NCBI GenBank assembly: GCA_964460755.1
Contig: CAYWQL010000004.1
Coordinates: 1 to 64,000, forward strand
Direction of reading: 5' to 3'
DNA: 64,000 nucleotides
From: JAYFNU01 sp964460755
Lineage (GTDB): Bacteria; Bacillota; Clostridia; Oscillospirales; Ruminococcaceae
Both the position numbers and the translations under genes were made by a program. Below the pieces are notes generated by a model. That model did no database searches. It was not told the DNA's origin and saw only the letters and a list, made by a program, of their open reading frames with translations. Below, piece by piece: positions 24,425 to 34,119 of this stretch (its first letter is position 1; each line of letters starts with the position of its first letter).

Positions 24425-25663
24425 CTATTTAGTTGGGATGTTTTCCATAAGCTCGACGCTGAGGGTTAGAATTTTGTTGTCGCGAATAATCTGAAGCTCG
24501 ACCGTGTCGCCCACAGTATGCCCGTTCAAAATCTTGATAACCTCTGCGGAGGAGGAAACGGCCACACTGTCTATGCTGACGAGATAGTCACCCTCGGCAA
24601 CCCCCGCCTTGTCCGCTCCCATACCCTTGGTTACGCTGTTGACGTAAACGCCAAGACGGGTAACGCCGTATTGATACGCCGCCTGTTCGCTTGAGATGTC
24701 GATAACGGTAATGCCGAAAACGGGACGCCCGGTGACATAGCCGCTGTCAATAATGCTTGTCGCTACCTCGACTGCCGTATTAATCGGAACGGCAAAGCCG
24801 AGCCCTTCAATCGGGGTTGAGGAGGAGGAGCTTGTGGATTTTGAGTTAACTATACCGACGAGCTCGCCAAAGGCGTTAAACAGTCCGCCGCCCGAGTTGC
24901 CGGGGTTAACCGCGGCGCTGATTTGAAGCAGGTTCATTGGCTGACTGTTTATAGTGATTTCGCGGTCGAGTGCGCTTATTATTCCCTCCGTTACCGTTCC
25001 GCCCAGAGAGCCGAGCGGGTTGCCGATAGCGATAATCGCGTCGCCAACCTTAAGCTCGTCGGAGTTGCCGACCTTTGCGGCGGTAAGACCGCTTGCTTCG
25101 ATACTGATTACGGCGATGTCGGTGCGCGAATCGGTGCCGACGACGGTAGCTTGATATTTTGCGCCCGAGGTCGTTGTAACGGTAAGCGAGTTTGTGCCCT
25201 CGACGATGTGATTGTTTGTAAGAATATAAGTCGTGTTGCCCGTGCTCGAAAGGATAACGCCGCTTCCTGCGCCTTCGGTGACATATTGACCGACGAAGCT
25301 GCTCATCGACACGATTTCGGTAGTTATTTCGACGACGCTGTCCTTGGTTGCGTCGACGACCGACGACAGCGAGCTGTTGAGCTCACCTGCGAGCTCGTCG
25401 CCCTTGTCAACCGAGTTAATCACGACGTCGCGGTTCATATTGTTCAAGCTAAGCGCGGCGAACGCGCCGCCGAAGCCGCACATAAGCGAAAGCACGATAC
25501 AAATAAAGATTACGCCTATGCCGTATCTTTTCTTTTCTTGTTTAGCGGTTGCGTCGACGGTATACACAGGGGCGGGCGAATTCGCGTAATAGCCCCGCGT
25601 GTAGTTTTGGGAGGGGCTTTCCGACGCGCGGGAAGTCTCCTCGAATTTGTTGTTGTTTTCCAT
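24425..25663 (-). CDS. htrA: HtrA/DegP-type membrane serine protease
   Basis: The start at 25663 has a near-perfect AGGGAGG site and gives 412 residues; an upstream ATG would add 21 unsupported residues. A polar N-terminus is followed by one membrane helix at about 48-73. The trypsin-like domain has the triad His152 (TNNHIV), Asp182 (SRTDIAV) and Ser257 (NPGNSGGG). One PDZ domain lies at about 315-405. It likely degrades misfolded proteins on the outer face of the membrane. It diverges from a DUF2804 gene. Confidence 0.95.
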   Translation of the reverse strand: MENNNKFEETSRASESPSQNYTRGYYANSPAPVYTVDATAKQEKKRYGIGVIFICIVLSLMCGFGGAFAALSLNNMNRDVVINSVDKGDELAGELNSSLSSVVDATKDSVVEITTEIVSMSSFVGQYVTEGAGSGVILSSTGNTTYILTNNHIVEGTNSLTVTTTSGAKYQATVVGTDSRTDIAVISIEASGLTAAKVGNSDELKVGDAIIAIGNPLGSLGGTVTEGIISALDREITINSQPMNLLQISAAVNPGNSGGGLFNAFGELVGIVNSKSTSSSSSTPIEGLGFAVPINTAVEVATSIIDSGYVTGRPVFGITVIDISSEQAAYQYGVTRLGVYVNSVTKGMGADKAGVAEGDYLVSIDSVAVSSSAEVIKILNGHTVGDTVELQIIRDNKILTLSVELMENIPTK

Positions 25664-25825
25664 TTTATTACCTCCCTTAGGCAATGAAATAATTTTATTC
25701 TTTGTTTTTTGCGAATATATGAACAACCGCAGAATAATTAAAATATGTGCGGATGTTTTTTAAAAATCACCGAAAATCCCGCTCTTTATTTGTGGTAACG
25801 GTATATATAATAACACATTTTTAAA

Positions 25826-25834
25826 TGATATAAT
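25826..25834 (+). promoter_or_regulatory. Extended -10 promoter before the DUF2804 gene
   Basis: TGATATAAT is an extended -10 element about 38 bases before the start; no clear -35 is present. Confidence 0.4.
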
Positions 25835-25871
25835 AAGTTATAACATATTTTTCGCTGAAAAGGTGGTTTGT

Positions 25872-26903
25872 ATGCAAAACGAAATTACCAAGAAGTCGCC
25901 GCTGCTTGATAAGAACGGTCGGCTTTTGCAAAAGGGATATTCAAAAACAATGCTCCTTGAATACGACCGAAAAGCAATTAAGGCGAGCCCGCTGCGTATA
26001 AAGGAATGGGACTATTACCTTATTATGAACGACGATTTTGCCGTCGCGCTGACGGTTGCGGACAATTCCTATATGGGGCTTATGAGCGCGTCGCTTTTGG
26101 ATTTTCGCGTTCCGTGGGAGCAGACGACAAGCGTGATGACCTTTATGCCAAAGGGAAAAACCAATATGCCGCCAAGCTCCAAGACGGGAGATGTTTATTT
26201 TAAAAATGAACGGTGTGAATTTTCGTTTAAGTTTGAGGATAAAAAGCGCCGTCTTACCTGCTCGCTTAAAAGCTTCAAGGACAAAAAGGATTTTGAATGC
26301 GACATAACCCTTTTGTCCGAGCCGGAGCAGTCAATGGTTATCGCAACGCCCTACGACGAGGACGACAAGGCTTTTTATTACAATCAAAAAATAAACTGTA
26401 TGCCCGCGTCGGGCTCGGCGAAGTTTGACGGAAAAACCTATGAATTTAAACCTGAAACGTCCTTCGGGCTTCTCGATTGGGGACGGGGCGTTTGGACATA
26501 TAAAAACGTCTGGTATTGGGGCTCGGCTTCGGGTATGGTCGGTGGAAAGCCGCTCGGCTTCAATCTGGGCTACGGCTTCGGGGATACGTCGCGTGCGTCG
26601 GAAAATATGATTATCTACGACGGAAAGGCGCACAAGTTTGAGCGGGTCAGCTTTAATATACCCATGAAGGACGGAAAAGAGGACTATATGTCGCCGTGGA
26701 CGTTCACCTCGAGCGACGGAAGGTTTGAATGCGTCTTTCAGCCGGTTTTAGACCGCGCCTGCTGCACCGACGCGCTCGTCATAAAAAGCGACCAGCATCA
26801 GGTATTCGGCAAATATTCGGGCAAGCTCGTGCTCGACAACAAGAAGGTAGTCGAGATAAAGGACTTTATGGGCTTCGCCGAAAAGGTATATAACAAGTGG
26901 TAA
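25872..26903 (+). CDS. DUF2804 protein
   Basis: About 343 residues from the ATG at 25872, which follows AAGGTGG. It matches the DUF2804 pattern: LLDKNGRLLQKGYSK near the N-terminus, RIKEWDYYLIMNDDFAVALT, LLDWGRGVWTYKNVWYWGSA and SPWTFTSSDGRFECVFQP. The family has a beta-rich, lipocalin-like fold with many conserved Trp and Tyr residues and no known activity. It is a single gene with no informative neighbours. Confidence 0.85.
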   Translation: MQNEITKKSPLLDKNGRLLQKGYSKTMLLEYDRKAIKASPLRIKEWDYYLIMNDDFAVALTVADNSYMGLMSASLLDFRVPWEQTTSVMTFMPKGKTNMPPSSKTGDVYFKNERCEFSFKFEDKKRRLTCSLKSFKDKKDFECDITLLSEPEQSMVIATPYDEDDKAFYYNQKINCMPASGSAKFDGKTYEFKPETSFGLLDWGRGVWTYKNVWYWGSASGMVGGKPLGFNLGYGFGDTSRASENMIIYDGKAHKFERVSFNIPMKDGKEDYMSPWTFTSSDGRFECVFQPVLDRACCTDALVIKSDQHQVFGKYSGKLVLDNKKVVEIKDFMGFAEKVYNKW

Positions 26904-26982
26904 GCTTGTTTATGATTGAGATTATAAAACGGCAATCTTAAAATAAACTTAAAACAGTAAAAATTAGGAGGTATTCATATAT

Positions 26983-28416
26983 ATGATAGGTTGGATTATT
27001 CTTGGCGCGTTTGTCGTGCTAATTGCCACGCTGCTTATTCGCACGGCTATGTTTAAGCCAAAGGACGCACAGAAGGCGACGCCCGAGGCGGTTGACATCG
27101 ACGAGAAAAGAGCGGTTGAGTCCTTGCGGCAGATGATTCGCTGTAAAACGGTAAGCTCCCGCGACAAATCGACGGTTGACGAAAAGGAATTTGTTAAATT
27201 CCGTGAGCTTTTAAAAAGCCGCTATCCCAATATACACAAAGTCTGCAAGCTTGAAAACATAGGCGAAACGGGGCTTTTATACTGCTGGAAGGGCAAAAAA
27301 AGCGAAGAGCCGACGGTGCTTATGGCGCATTACGACGTTGTTCCCGCAGATGAGGCGGCTTGGGAAAAGCCCGCCTTCGAGGGTATCATCGAGGACGGAT
27401 TCCTTTGGGGACGCGGCACGCTCGACACAAAGGGAACACTTGTGGGCGTCGTTGAGGCGACCGAAAAGCTTATAGGCGAGGGCTTCGTACCCGAAAACGA
27501 CATATATCTATCCTTCTCGGGCAACGAGGAGATTATGGGCGAGAGCGCGCCCGACATAGTAACCGAGCTTGAAAAACGCGGCGTTGCGCCCGCGCTTGTC
27601 GTCGACGAGGGCGGCGCGGTCGTCGAGGGGGTTTTCCCCGGAGTCAACGATAAATGCGCTCTTATCGGTATCGGCGAAAAGGGTATGATGGACCTTGAGT
27701 TTTATTACAAGAGCACGGGCGGTCACGCCTCCGCGCCACCCCCTCACGGTCCTGTCGGAAAGCTCGCTCAGGCTGTCGTTGACGTTGAGGCGCATCCCTT
27801 TAAGTGCACCCTTTCCAAGCCTGTCGCCGCGATGTTCGACACCCTTGGACGGCGCTCGAACTTTGTTTACAGGCTTATTTTTTCAAATCTTTGGCTTTTC
27901 CTTCCCGTGCTTGATATGCTCTGCAAAAAGACGGGCGGTGAGCTCAACGCGATGATGAGAACGACCTGCGCGTTTACGATGATGGACGCGAGCAAAGCGA
28001 GCAATGTGCTTCCCCCTGACGCAAAGGTAGTCGCAAACCTCCGCCTTATCGAAGGCGACACCCCCGAAAGCGTAATCGAGAAGATAAAGAAGACGATAAA
28101 CAACGACGAAATCGAGCTTAAAATGGTGTACGGAATGAAGCCGTCGATTTCAAGCGATATGAGCTCGGTTGGCTACAAAAAGCTAAAAAACGCCATTGAG
28201 CAGACGTGGACCGAGGCGGTCGTTTCGCCTTACCTTATGGTCGCGTGCAGCGATTCCCGTCACTTCTGCCGCATTTCAGACAAGGTTATGCGCTTTTCGG
28301 CGATGGAGCTCACTAAGCAGGAGCGCGGCTTTATACACGCCAACAACGAGCGCATTCCTCTTGAAAAAATCGGGACTACCGTCAGGTTCTATGTCCGACT
28401 GATTAAACAGTGCTAA
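26983..28416 (+). CDS. Membrane-anchored M20-family metallopeptidase
   Basis: This 477-residue protein has an N-terminal membrane helix at about 2-22 followed by an M20 peptidase domain. Zinc-site motifs are VLMAHYDVVPAD, GRGTLDTKG and GNEEIMGE, and the dimerisation domain starts near STGGHASAPPPHG. It resembles carboxypeptidase S/PM20D1-type enzymes that hydrolyse dipeptides or N-acyl amino acids. A bidirectional terminator follows. Confidence 0.92.
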   Translation: MIGWIILGAFVVLIATLLIRTAMFKPKDAQKATPEAVDIDEKRAVESLRQMIRCKTVSSRDKSTVDEKEFVKFRELLKSRYPNIHKVCKLENIGETGLLYCWKGKKSEEPTVLMAHYDVVPADEAAWEKPAFEGIIEDGFLWGRGTLDTKGTLVGVVEATEKLIGEGFVPENDIYLSFSGNEEIMGESAPDIVTELEKRGVAPALVVDEGGAVVEGVFPGVNDKCALIGIGEKGMMDLEFYYKSTGGHASAPPPHGPVGKLAQAVVDVEAHPFKCTLSKPVAAMFDTLGRRSNFVYRLIFSNLWLFLPVLDMLCKKTGGELNAMMRTTCAFTMMDASKASNVLPPDAKVVANLRLIEGDTPESVIEKIKKTINNDEIELKMVYGMKPSISSDMSSVGYKKLKNAIEQTWTEAVVSPYLMVACSDSRHFCRISDKVMRFSAMELTKQERGFIHANNERIPLEKIGTTVRFYVRLIKQC

Positions 28417-28426
28417 TAAGTGCAAA

Positions 28427-28455
28427 AAAAGAACCGCCGTACGGCGGTTCTTTTT
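28427..28455. terminator. Bidirectional terminator after the M20 peptidase
   Basis: AAAGAACCGCCG and CGGCGGTTCTTT form a near-perfect palindrome with T runs on both strands, between convergent genes. Confidence 0.85.
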
Positions 28456-29365
28456 AGTTAAGCTTTTTTGTGCCTCGTATTACGGTAATGGCTTTATGTA
28501 CGTTTTCTATCGTTACCTTACGGTGCTTTCCGCCGTTTTCGCCGTCAACCGTCCAAGCGATTGGGGTTTCGCTTGAAATCGTTACCTTGTTTGTGCGAAC
28601 AACCTCGATAAAGTCTCCTTTTATGTCGGTGAGATGCTCAATAGAAATAAGAATGTTGATTATGCTTTGCAAATCCACGAGAGTTTTCGGGGCTTTTATC
28701 AGGACCGTTTCAAGAATGCCGTCGTCGAGCTCCGAGCCGCTGACCGCCGTTCGAAGCCCCGCGAGGGAAACCGAGTTAGTGCAAAGACCGACAAAAAAAT
28801 CGTCCTCGATGACACCGCCGTCGTATTCGACCTTAGCGTGGTAGGTCTTTATGGAGGACAGGCGCTTCGCTCCCTCGAGAACATATGCGATATAACCGAA
28901 GAGATTTTTCGAGTCCTGCGGAGTTTCGTAGGTAACCTCGGTAAAGACGCCGAACGCCGCGACATATGTAAAATAGCGCTCGTCAAACCTGCCGACGTCA
29001 ATTTTAAACGGTTCGCCCGTTGCGGCGATTGTCGCCGCTTCCGGAATAACCGAAGGAATGTTGAGGTTGTAGGCGTAGTCGTTCGTCGTCCCCGCGGGAA
29101 TAACGCTGAACTCGGGCCTTTTGTCAAGAGACATTATTCCGTTTAACACCTCGTCCGCCGTGCCGTCGCCGCCGCAGCATACTATGCGTGAAAAACGTTC
29201 GCCGTTGTTCTTTACGAAGTCGAAGGCGTCGCCGCTTTTTTGGGTCGTAAACACCGTAACTACAAAGCCGTTTTTGACAAAGGTTTCAATCGACTCGAGG
29301 GTGTAGTTTTTTATTTCGGCTCGTCCTGCCTTTGGGTTTATGACGAACAACAGTTGTTTTTCCAT
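28454..29365 (-). CDS. Diacylglycerol/lipid kinase family protein
   Basis: The start at 29365 has AAGGAG upstream and gives 303 residues; an earlier ATG at 29404 lacks support. It has the NAD/DAG-kinase catalytic motif CCGGDGTADEVLNGI near 60-74, the preceding FVINPKAGRAEI, and IPAGTTNDYAYNL. A predicted beta-rich C-terminal domain ends with AWTVDGENGG. It probably phosphorylates a lipid such as diacylglycerol; the exact substrate cannot be read. Confidence 0.92.
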   Translation of the reverse strand: MEKQLLFVINPKAGRAEIKNYTLESIETFVKNGFVVTVFTTQKSGDAFDFVKNNGERFSRIVCCGGDGTADEVLNGIMSLDKRPEFSVIPAGTTNDYAYNLNIPSVIPEAATIAATGEPFKIDVGRFDERYFTYVAAFGVFTEVTYETPQDSKNLFGYIAYVLEGAKRLSSIKTYHAKVEYDGGVIEDDFFVGLCTNSVSLAGLRTAVSGSELDDGILETVLIKAPKTLVDLQSIINILISIEHLTDIKGDFIEVVRTNKVTISSETPIAWTVDGENGGKHRKVTIENVHKAITVIRGTKKLN

Positions 29366-29507
29366 AGTGTTCTCCTTAACCAAGCTGAAAAAATGCTGAA
29401 ACATTATTGTATTGAGTTAAATATAATAATCTGATATAATTAACCGTAAAATAATCATATACAATAATTATGACTAAATTTATAACAAATGTAAAGGTTT
29501 TGGGAAT

Positions 29508-30617
29508 ATGAAAAAAGAAAATGATTTTGTTAACGAGATGTTAGAGCCCGAAATAAGGGATAACGAAGTCGCTTTCGAGGAAGCGGCAGCAGATAAACCG
29601 AAAAAGAAAGCTAAAAAGGGAGTGGTTGCGATAATTATTGCCGCTGTGGCGGTGGTTATTATCGCGGCGCTTGCGCTTCTTCTTCCCTTTGGTGTGCTGA
29701 GTACGCCGCTAACAAGGGGCGGAATGGTTATGAAGATAGGCGAATATAAGGTTATGGCGGACGAGTATATCTTTTCCACCCTTCCGATGAAGGAATATCT
29801 TGAGACAAACAATCCCGATTATTTCAGCCGCGAGGGAAGTGAAAAGACGCTTTTTGATTATTATGAGCAGGGCTTTGTTGAGGAATATGCCTTTTATAAC
29901 TGGGCGATAGAGGAAGGCTTTGCGCTGACCGACGAAGAAGCGGCGAGCATTCAAACGACAATCGACGATATTAAGGCGAACTATGAAAGCGAGGACGCTT
30001 TTAAAGAGGCTATCGCGGCGAACTACTTTACCGAGGACCTTTTGACAAGATATTATCAGGTTCAGACGATTATGTCGAAGTTTCAGCAGTACCTTTATAG
30101 CGAAAGCGATTATTCAAAGCCGACCGACGCGGAGATAGCGGCGTTTGTCGACGAGCACGGAATAGTTCATTATAACGAGATTTTCCTTGCGCTTACCGGC
30201 GACGAGCAGGCCGACGCGCTCAAGAAGGAGCTTGCAATGAGCATAGCCAACGAGCTTGCCGCAGACCCAACAAGATTTGAGGAATTGTCCGCGCTTTACA
30301 ACGAAACAACGCTCACGACCGACCTTATTATCGACGGGCAGTCGGTCAACTACGGAAGCTATATGAGCTCGCAGGACGCCGAGAATATCTGTGCGCTGAA
30401 AATTGGCGAGGTTAGCGACGTCATAGAATATAACGACGGATACAGCATAGTGTTAAGGAGCGAAATTGAAGACAGCGACGACGTTGTGAGCTACGTCGTT
30501 ACCGACAAAATAAACAACGCAATAAGCGAGCGCACGGCGAACACGCCGATTAAATACGGCTTCGGATACAAAAGAATGAAGCTTGACCAGCTTGTTTTTA
30601 ACGCGGAGCAGAAGTAG
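29508..30617 (+). CDS. Membrane-anchored parvulin-like (SurA/PrsA-type) foldase
   Basis: This 369-residue protein has a charged N-terminus, one membrane helix at about 40-62 and a large external part. A helical SurA_N-like segment at about 70-200 is followed by a PPIC-like region at about 215-330 (RFEELSALYNETT ... GEVSDVIEYNDGYSIVLRSE). This is the PrsA/SurA architecture for folding exported proteins. The parvulin active-site residues are not clear, so it may be only a chaperone. Confidence 0.8.
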   Translation: MKKENDFVNEMLEPEIRDNEVAFEEAAADKPKKKAKKGVVAIIIAAVAVVIIAALALLLPFGVLSTPLTRGGMVMKIGEYKVMADEYIFSTLPMKEYLETNNPDYFSREGSEKTLFDYYEQGFVEEYAFYNWAIEEGFALTDEEAASIQTTIDDIKANYESEDAFKEAIAANYFTEDLLTRYYQVQTIMSKFQQYLYSESDYSKPTDAEIAAFVDEHGIVHYNEIFLALTGDEQADALKKELAMSIANELAADPTRFEELSALYNETTLTTDLIIDGQSVNYGSYMSSQDAENICALKIGEVSDVIEYNDGYSIVLRSEIEDSDDVVSYVVTDKINNAISERTANTPIKYGFGYKRMKLDQLVFNAEQK

Positions 30618-30649
30618 GCGGCCTTGCGTCGCTTTTGGTAAGCAGGGCT

Positions 30650-30910
30650 ATGGAAGAATTGATTAAAACTTATAGGGAAACGATAGTTCCCGGGATTTAC
30701 CGTCACTTCAAGGGCAATCTTTACGAGGTGTTGAATATCGCCCTTCACAGCGAAACGAAGCAGGTGCTTGTAATCTATCGTTCCGTTGAAAAAAGCGGCG
30801 TTGTCTGGGCACGCCCCGCTGAGATGTGGAACGACGAGGTCGATTTCGAAGGCGAAAAGGTTAAAAGGTTCGCCCTTGTCGGGCATAGTGATAACGAGTG
30901 TGAGGAATAG
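30650..30910 (+). CDS. DUF1653 protein
   Basis: A small protein (86 residues from the ATG at 30650) with the DUF1653 signature GIYRHFKGNLYEVLNIALHS and ...VIYRSVEKSGVVWARPAEMW. The family has a compact beta fold of unknown function. Neither start has a good ribosome site; a TTG at 30635 would add five residues. It sits three bases before the CDF transporter. Confidence 0.8.
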   Translation: MEELIKTYRETIVPGIYRHFKGNLYEVLNIALHSETKQVLVIYRSVEKSGVVWARPAEMWNDEVDFEGEKVKRFALVGHSDNECEE

Positions 30911-30913
30911 CTT

Positions 30914-32086
30914 ATGAGCGAATTTCTATTGAAGCTGTTTGAAAGAAAACATAAAGACCAATCGCGCGAGGAATACGGCATTTTCGCCGGCGCGGTTGGG
31001 CTTATTTGTAACGTCGTGCTTTTTGCCTTTAAAATAGCGGTCGGCATAATTTCGTCGAGCATATCTATTGTTGCCGACGCGGTCAACAACCTTTCCGACG
31101 CGGGAGCTTCGGCGGTCACGCTTTTCGGATTTAAGCTGTCGAAAAAGCCCGCCGACAAGGAGCACCCCTTCGGACACGCACGAATAGAGTATATGTCAAG
31201 CGCGGTTATAGCGATAATTATACTTATTCTTGGCGGGGAGCTTATAAAAAGCTCGATAGAAAAAATCATTAATCCTGCCGAAGCGACAATGACCCTTTCT
31301 GCGCTTATTGTTCTCGCCGCGGCTATAGCCGTAAAGCTGTTTATGATGAATTTCTATAAGAGGGTGTCGAAAAAAATTAATTCCACCTCGCTTGCCGCTT
31401 CTTCAACCGACAGCAGGAACGACGTTTTCACAACCTTTGGAGTTCTTGTCGGCGCGGCGGTGCAGTATCTTTTCGGTTTCAAAATCGACGGTTACATAGG
31501 CGCGGCTGTCGCGATTTTTATTATAATCTCGGGGATTTCGATTCTAAAGGATTCGTTGAGCCCTCTTCTTGGAGAGGCCCCGTCTAAGGAGCTTGTCGAC
31601 AACATATATAACGCGATAGTCGGCTACAATGGGGTGTTGGGTATACACGACCTTATGGTACATTCCTATGGTCCGTCAAGAATTTTCGCAACGGTTCACG
31701 TCGAGATGTCTGCTGCCTCCGACCCGCTTTATTGTCACGGAGTGCTTGACAATATCGAAAGAAACGTCAAAAAAGAGCTGGGGGTAGACCTCGTCATTCA
31801 CCTTGACCCGGTTGCCGAAAAGGACGAGGAGCACAAAAGAATTAAAAAAGAGATTTCCGACGTGGTTAAGTCCATTGACGAAAGGCTTTCTATACACGAC
31901 TTTCGTATGGCGAAAACCCACGACCACATAAACCTTATTTACGACGTCGCCGTTCCGAGCGAATATGTCTGCGACACGGAAAAGCTCGAACAAGAGATAA
32001 TCAAGCGGGTAAAGGCTGTGAGCAAATCGTATTATTCGGTTTTGAGCATTGACAGAAACTATCAGACCCCCGACGAAATGAAATAA
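30914..32086 (+). CDS. Cation diffusion facilitator transporter
   Basis: This is a 390-residue CDF exporter. Membrane helices cover about 25-210, with the metal-binding ADAVNNLSDAGASAV and a matching SSTDSRNDVF in TM5. HPFGHARIEY is the family signature, and a cytoplasmic C-terminal domain follows (HGVLDNIERNVKKELGVDL). It exports a divalent metal such as Zn, Fe or Mn in exchange for protons. Metal choice cannot be read with confidence. Confidence 0.94.
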   Translation: MSEFLLKLFERKHKDQSREEYGIFAGAVGLICNVVLFAFKIAVGIISSSISIVADAVNNLSDAGASAVTLFGFKLSKKPADKEHPFGHARIEYMSSAVIAIIILILGGELIKSSIEKIINPAEATMTLSALIVLAAAIAVKLFMMNFYKRVSKKINSTSLAASSTDSRNDVFTTFGVLVGAAVQYLFGFKIDGYIGAAVAIFIIISGISILKDSLSPLLGEAPSKELVDNIYNAIVGYNGVLGIHDLMVHSYGPSRIFATVHVEMSAASDPLYCHGVLDNIERNVKKELGVDLVIHLDPVAEKDEEHKRIKKEISDVVKSIDERLSIHDFRMAKTHDHINLIYDVAVPSEYVCDTEKLEQEIIKRVKAVSKSYYSVLSIDRNYQTPDEMK

Positions 32087-32097
32087 AATTACATAAG

Positions 32098-32136
32098 AAA
32101 GCCCCGTTCACTTATCGTGAGCGGGGTTCTTGTTTT
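32098..32136. terminator. Terminator between the CDF gene and acyl-CoA ligase 1
   Basis: GCCCCGTTCAC and GTGAGCGGGGT pair around TTATC, followed by TCTTGTTTTTT. Confidence 0.85.
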
Positions 32137-33795
32137 TTATTGCTGTTCGTCAAGACGTCGTATCGCCTTGCGTATTATTTTGCCCGAGGTCGTCTTAGGA
32201 AGACTTTCGACATAGTCGATTATGCGAGGATATTTATATGGCGCGGTGAGCTTTTTGACATAGTCCTGAAGCTCTTTGGTTAATTCCGCCGACGGCTCGT
32301 AGCCCTTTTTGAGAACAATCGTAGCCTTGACGACCTGACCGCGTATTTCGTCGGGCGCGCCCGTGATGGCGCACTCCATTATCGCGGGGTGGGTGAGGAG
32401 AACGCTTTCGATTTCAAACGGGCCTATTCGGTATGCCGAGCATTTTATTATGTCGTCGTTTCGTCCGACAAACCAAAAGTAACCGTCCTCGTCGCGGTAG
32501 GCAAGGTCGCCCGTATGATAGACGAAGGAGTCGCCGTAGGCGTTATGCACGGCGCCGTCGCGGAAGTAGCCTTGAATAAGCCCTTCGGGAAGACCGTACT
32601 GTAAGCTTCGAACGACAATTTCGCCCTCAAGTCCGGGAGGACAAAGACGTCCGTTCGCGTCCTCAAGCACAATATTGTATAGCGGGGACGGCTTCCCCAT
32701 AGAGCCTGCCTTCGGCTTAAACCACGGGAAATTCGCGATAAGCACCGAGCTTTCCGACTGACCGTATCCCTCGTATATATCAAGCCCAGTTATGCTTTTA
32801 AAATCCTCAATAATTGCGGGGGTAAGCGGCTCGCCCGCCGTACAGCAATGGGTAACCGACGAGAAGTCCTCGTTAGTCAAGCCCTCGTGCATCATAAATC
32901 GATATATCGTGCCAGGCACGCATACGGTGGTCGGCTTGTACTTTTTTATAACGTTAATAAGATTGCGGGGATTAAACTTGCCCTCTTGGTCGTAGCCCAG
33001 CACGGCGCTTCCGCACAACCATTGACCGTAGATAAGTCCCCAGCCGAATTTCGCCCAGCCCGAATCGACTCCCGTGAAGTGAAGTCCGCCGTCGATTACG
33101 CTTTGCCAGTAGCCCGCCGTCGTTATATGACCAAGGGGATAGGTGTAGGAATGGACGACCATCTTCGGATAACCGTCGGTGCCGGACGTAAAATATATAA
33201 GCATATGGTCGTCGAATTTAAGGCTTTCGTCGACGGTAAATTCCTCTTTTGTGTTTTCTATTCCGCGAGAAAACTCGACCCACCCGTCGCGCCGCTTTCG
33301 AATAAGCGCGATTTTTTCAAGCGACGGACAATCGGGCTTGGCGATTTCAACCTGACTTATTATAAAATCGTCGTCCGCGGCGATGATAAGCTTTACGTTC
33401 GCAGCGTTTACGCGATAGGAAATATCCTTTGCTTTAAGCTGAAAGGATGCGGGAATAGCGATAGCGCCGATACGGTGAAGGGCGACGACCGTCGTCCAAT
33501 ATTCCCAGCGACGTTTTAAAAGCATCATAACGCGGTCGCCTTTTTTTATGCCGAGCTTTATAAGGTAAGCCGCCGTTCTTTTTGAAATATCCGAAATATC
33601 CTTAAAGGAAAAGAACCGTTCGCCCCCGTTATCGTCACACCAAACCAAGGCGCGGCGGTCGGGCTCCTTGCTTGCGTACGCGTCGACAACGTCGGTTGCA
33701 AAGTTGAAGTTGTCAGGGTACTGCAAATAATAGTTGCGGAGGAAATCCTCATATGAGGTAAATTCAGTTTTGGTTAAAAATTTACTCGCTATCAT
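32137..33795 (-). CDS. AMP-forming acyl-CoA ligase 1 (valine T-box controlled)
   Basis: This is a 552-residue adenylate-forming enzyme of the acetate/medium-chain acyl-CoA synthetase type. Motifs are YFTSGTDGYPKM (ATP loop), GYGQSESSV, YHTGDLAYRDEDGYFWFVGR (Asp and hinge) and the catalytic lysine in KTTSGKIIRK near the end. It would activate a carboxylic acid to acyl-AMP, then acyl-CoA. The substrate cannot be read from motifs. Upstream is a complete T-box leader whose specifier I read as GUA (valine). That suggests a branched acid related to valine, such as isobutyrate. A close paralogue with its own T-box lies at 37826-39493. Confidence 0.93.
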   Translation of the reverse strand: MIASKFLTKTEFTSYEDFLRNYYLQYPDNFNFATDVVDAYASKEPDRRALVWCDDNGGERFFSFKDISDISKRTAAYLIKLGIKKGDRVMMLLKRRWEYWTTVVALHRIGAIAIPASFQLKAKDISYRVNAANVKLIIAADDDFIISQVEIAKPDCPSLEKIALIRKRRDGWVEFSRGIENTKEEFTVDESLKFDDHMLIYFTSGTDGYPKMVVHSYTYPLGHITTAGYWQSVIDGGLHFTGVDSGWAKFGWGLIYGQWLCGSAVLGYDQEGKFNPRNLINVIKKYKPTTVCVPGTIYRFMMHEGLTNEDFSSVTHCCTAGEPLTPAIIEDFKSITGLDIYEGYGQSESSVLIANFPWFKPKAGSMGKPSPLYNIVLEDANGRLCPPGLEGEIVVRSLQYGLPEGLIQGYFRDGAVHNAYGDSFVYHTGDLAYRDEDGYFWFVGRNDDIIKCSAYRIGPFEIESVLLTHPAIMECAITGAPDEIRGQVVKATIVLKKGYEPSAELTKELQDYVKKLTAPYKYPRIIDYVESLPKTTSGKIIRKAIRRLDEQQ

Positions 33796-33828
33796 AAATT
33801 CTTTCCTTTATAGCTTAAAATACAAAAT

Positions 33829-34115
33829 AAAAAACGCCCCGTTGATATTTCAACAGGACGCGATAAACATATCACGCGGTACCACCCGAATTTGCGCTTA
33901 TGAGGCGCACTCTTAGCCGAAACCTACATTTCGTTTGCTTGATAACGTGTGCAATCCACGTCGAAGCCTACTTGATTTTAATCGTTCGGTTCGCGACTCG
34001 AAGGCTACTTCAGCGGGGCTCAAACGCAACTCTTACAGCTAACGGTTGCTCTCTTTGGAATGAGGTTATCCGCGTACTACTCCTCGTCACAGTCTTTAAT
34101 ATATCTGCGATTGTT
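33829..34115 (-). ncRNA. T-box riboswitch, probable valine (GUA) specifier
   Basis: The leader carries the T-box sequence GGGTGGTACCGCG (complement of 33875-33887). It ends in a terminator pairing CGTCC-T-GTTGA with TCAAC-GGGGCG before TTTTTT. In Stem I the loop-E halves AGTA (5') and GAA (3') flank a GCGG/CCGC helix, and the bases right after GAA are GTA then G (34008-34006). A GACU/AGUC lower helix and the AGAGAG distal motif also fit. The bulge TGGT pairs with an ACCA tail, as on tRNA-Val. Uncharged tRNA would stabilise the antiterminator. Confidence 0.88.
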
Positions 34116-34119
34116 TCGT

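Noticed and set aside
34005..34008. Reading the first T-box specifier as UAG (one base later)
   Set aside because: UAG is a stop codon and cannot select a normal tRNA; the GAA-adjacent triplet GUA followed by a purine fits known T-box geometry.
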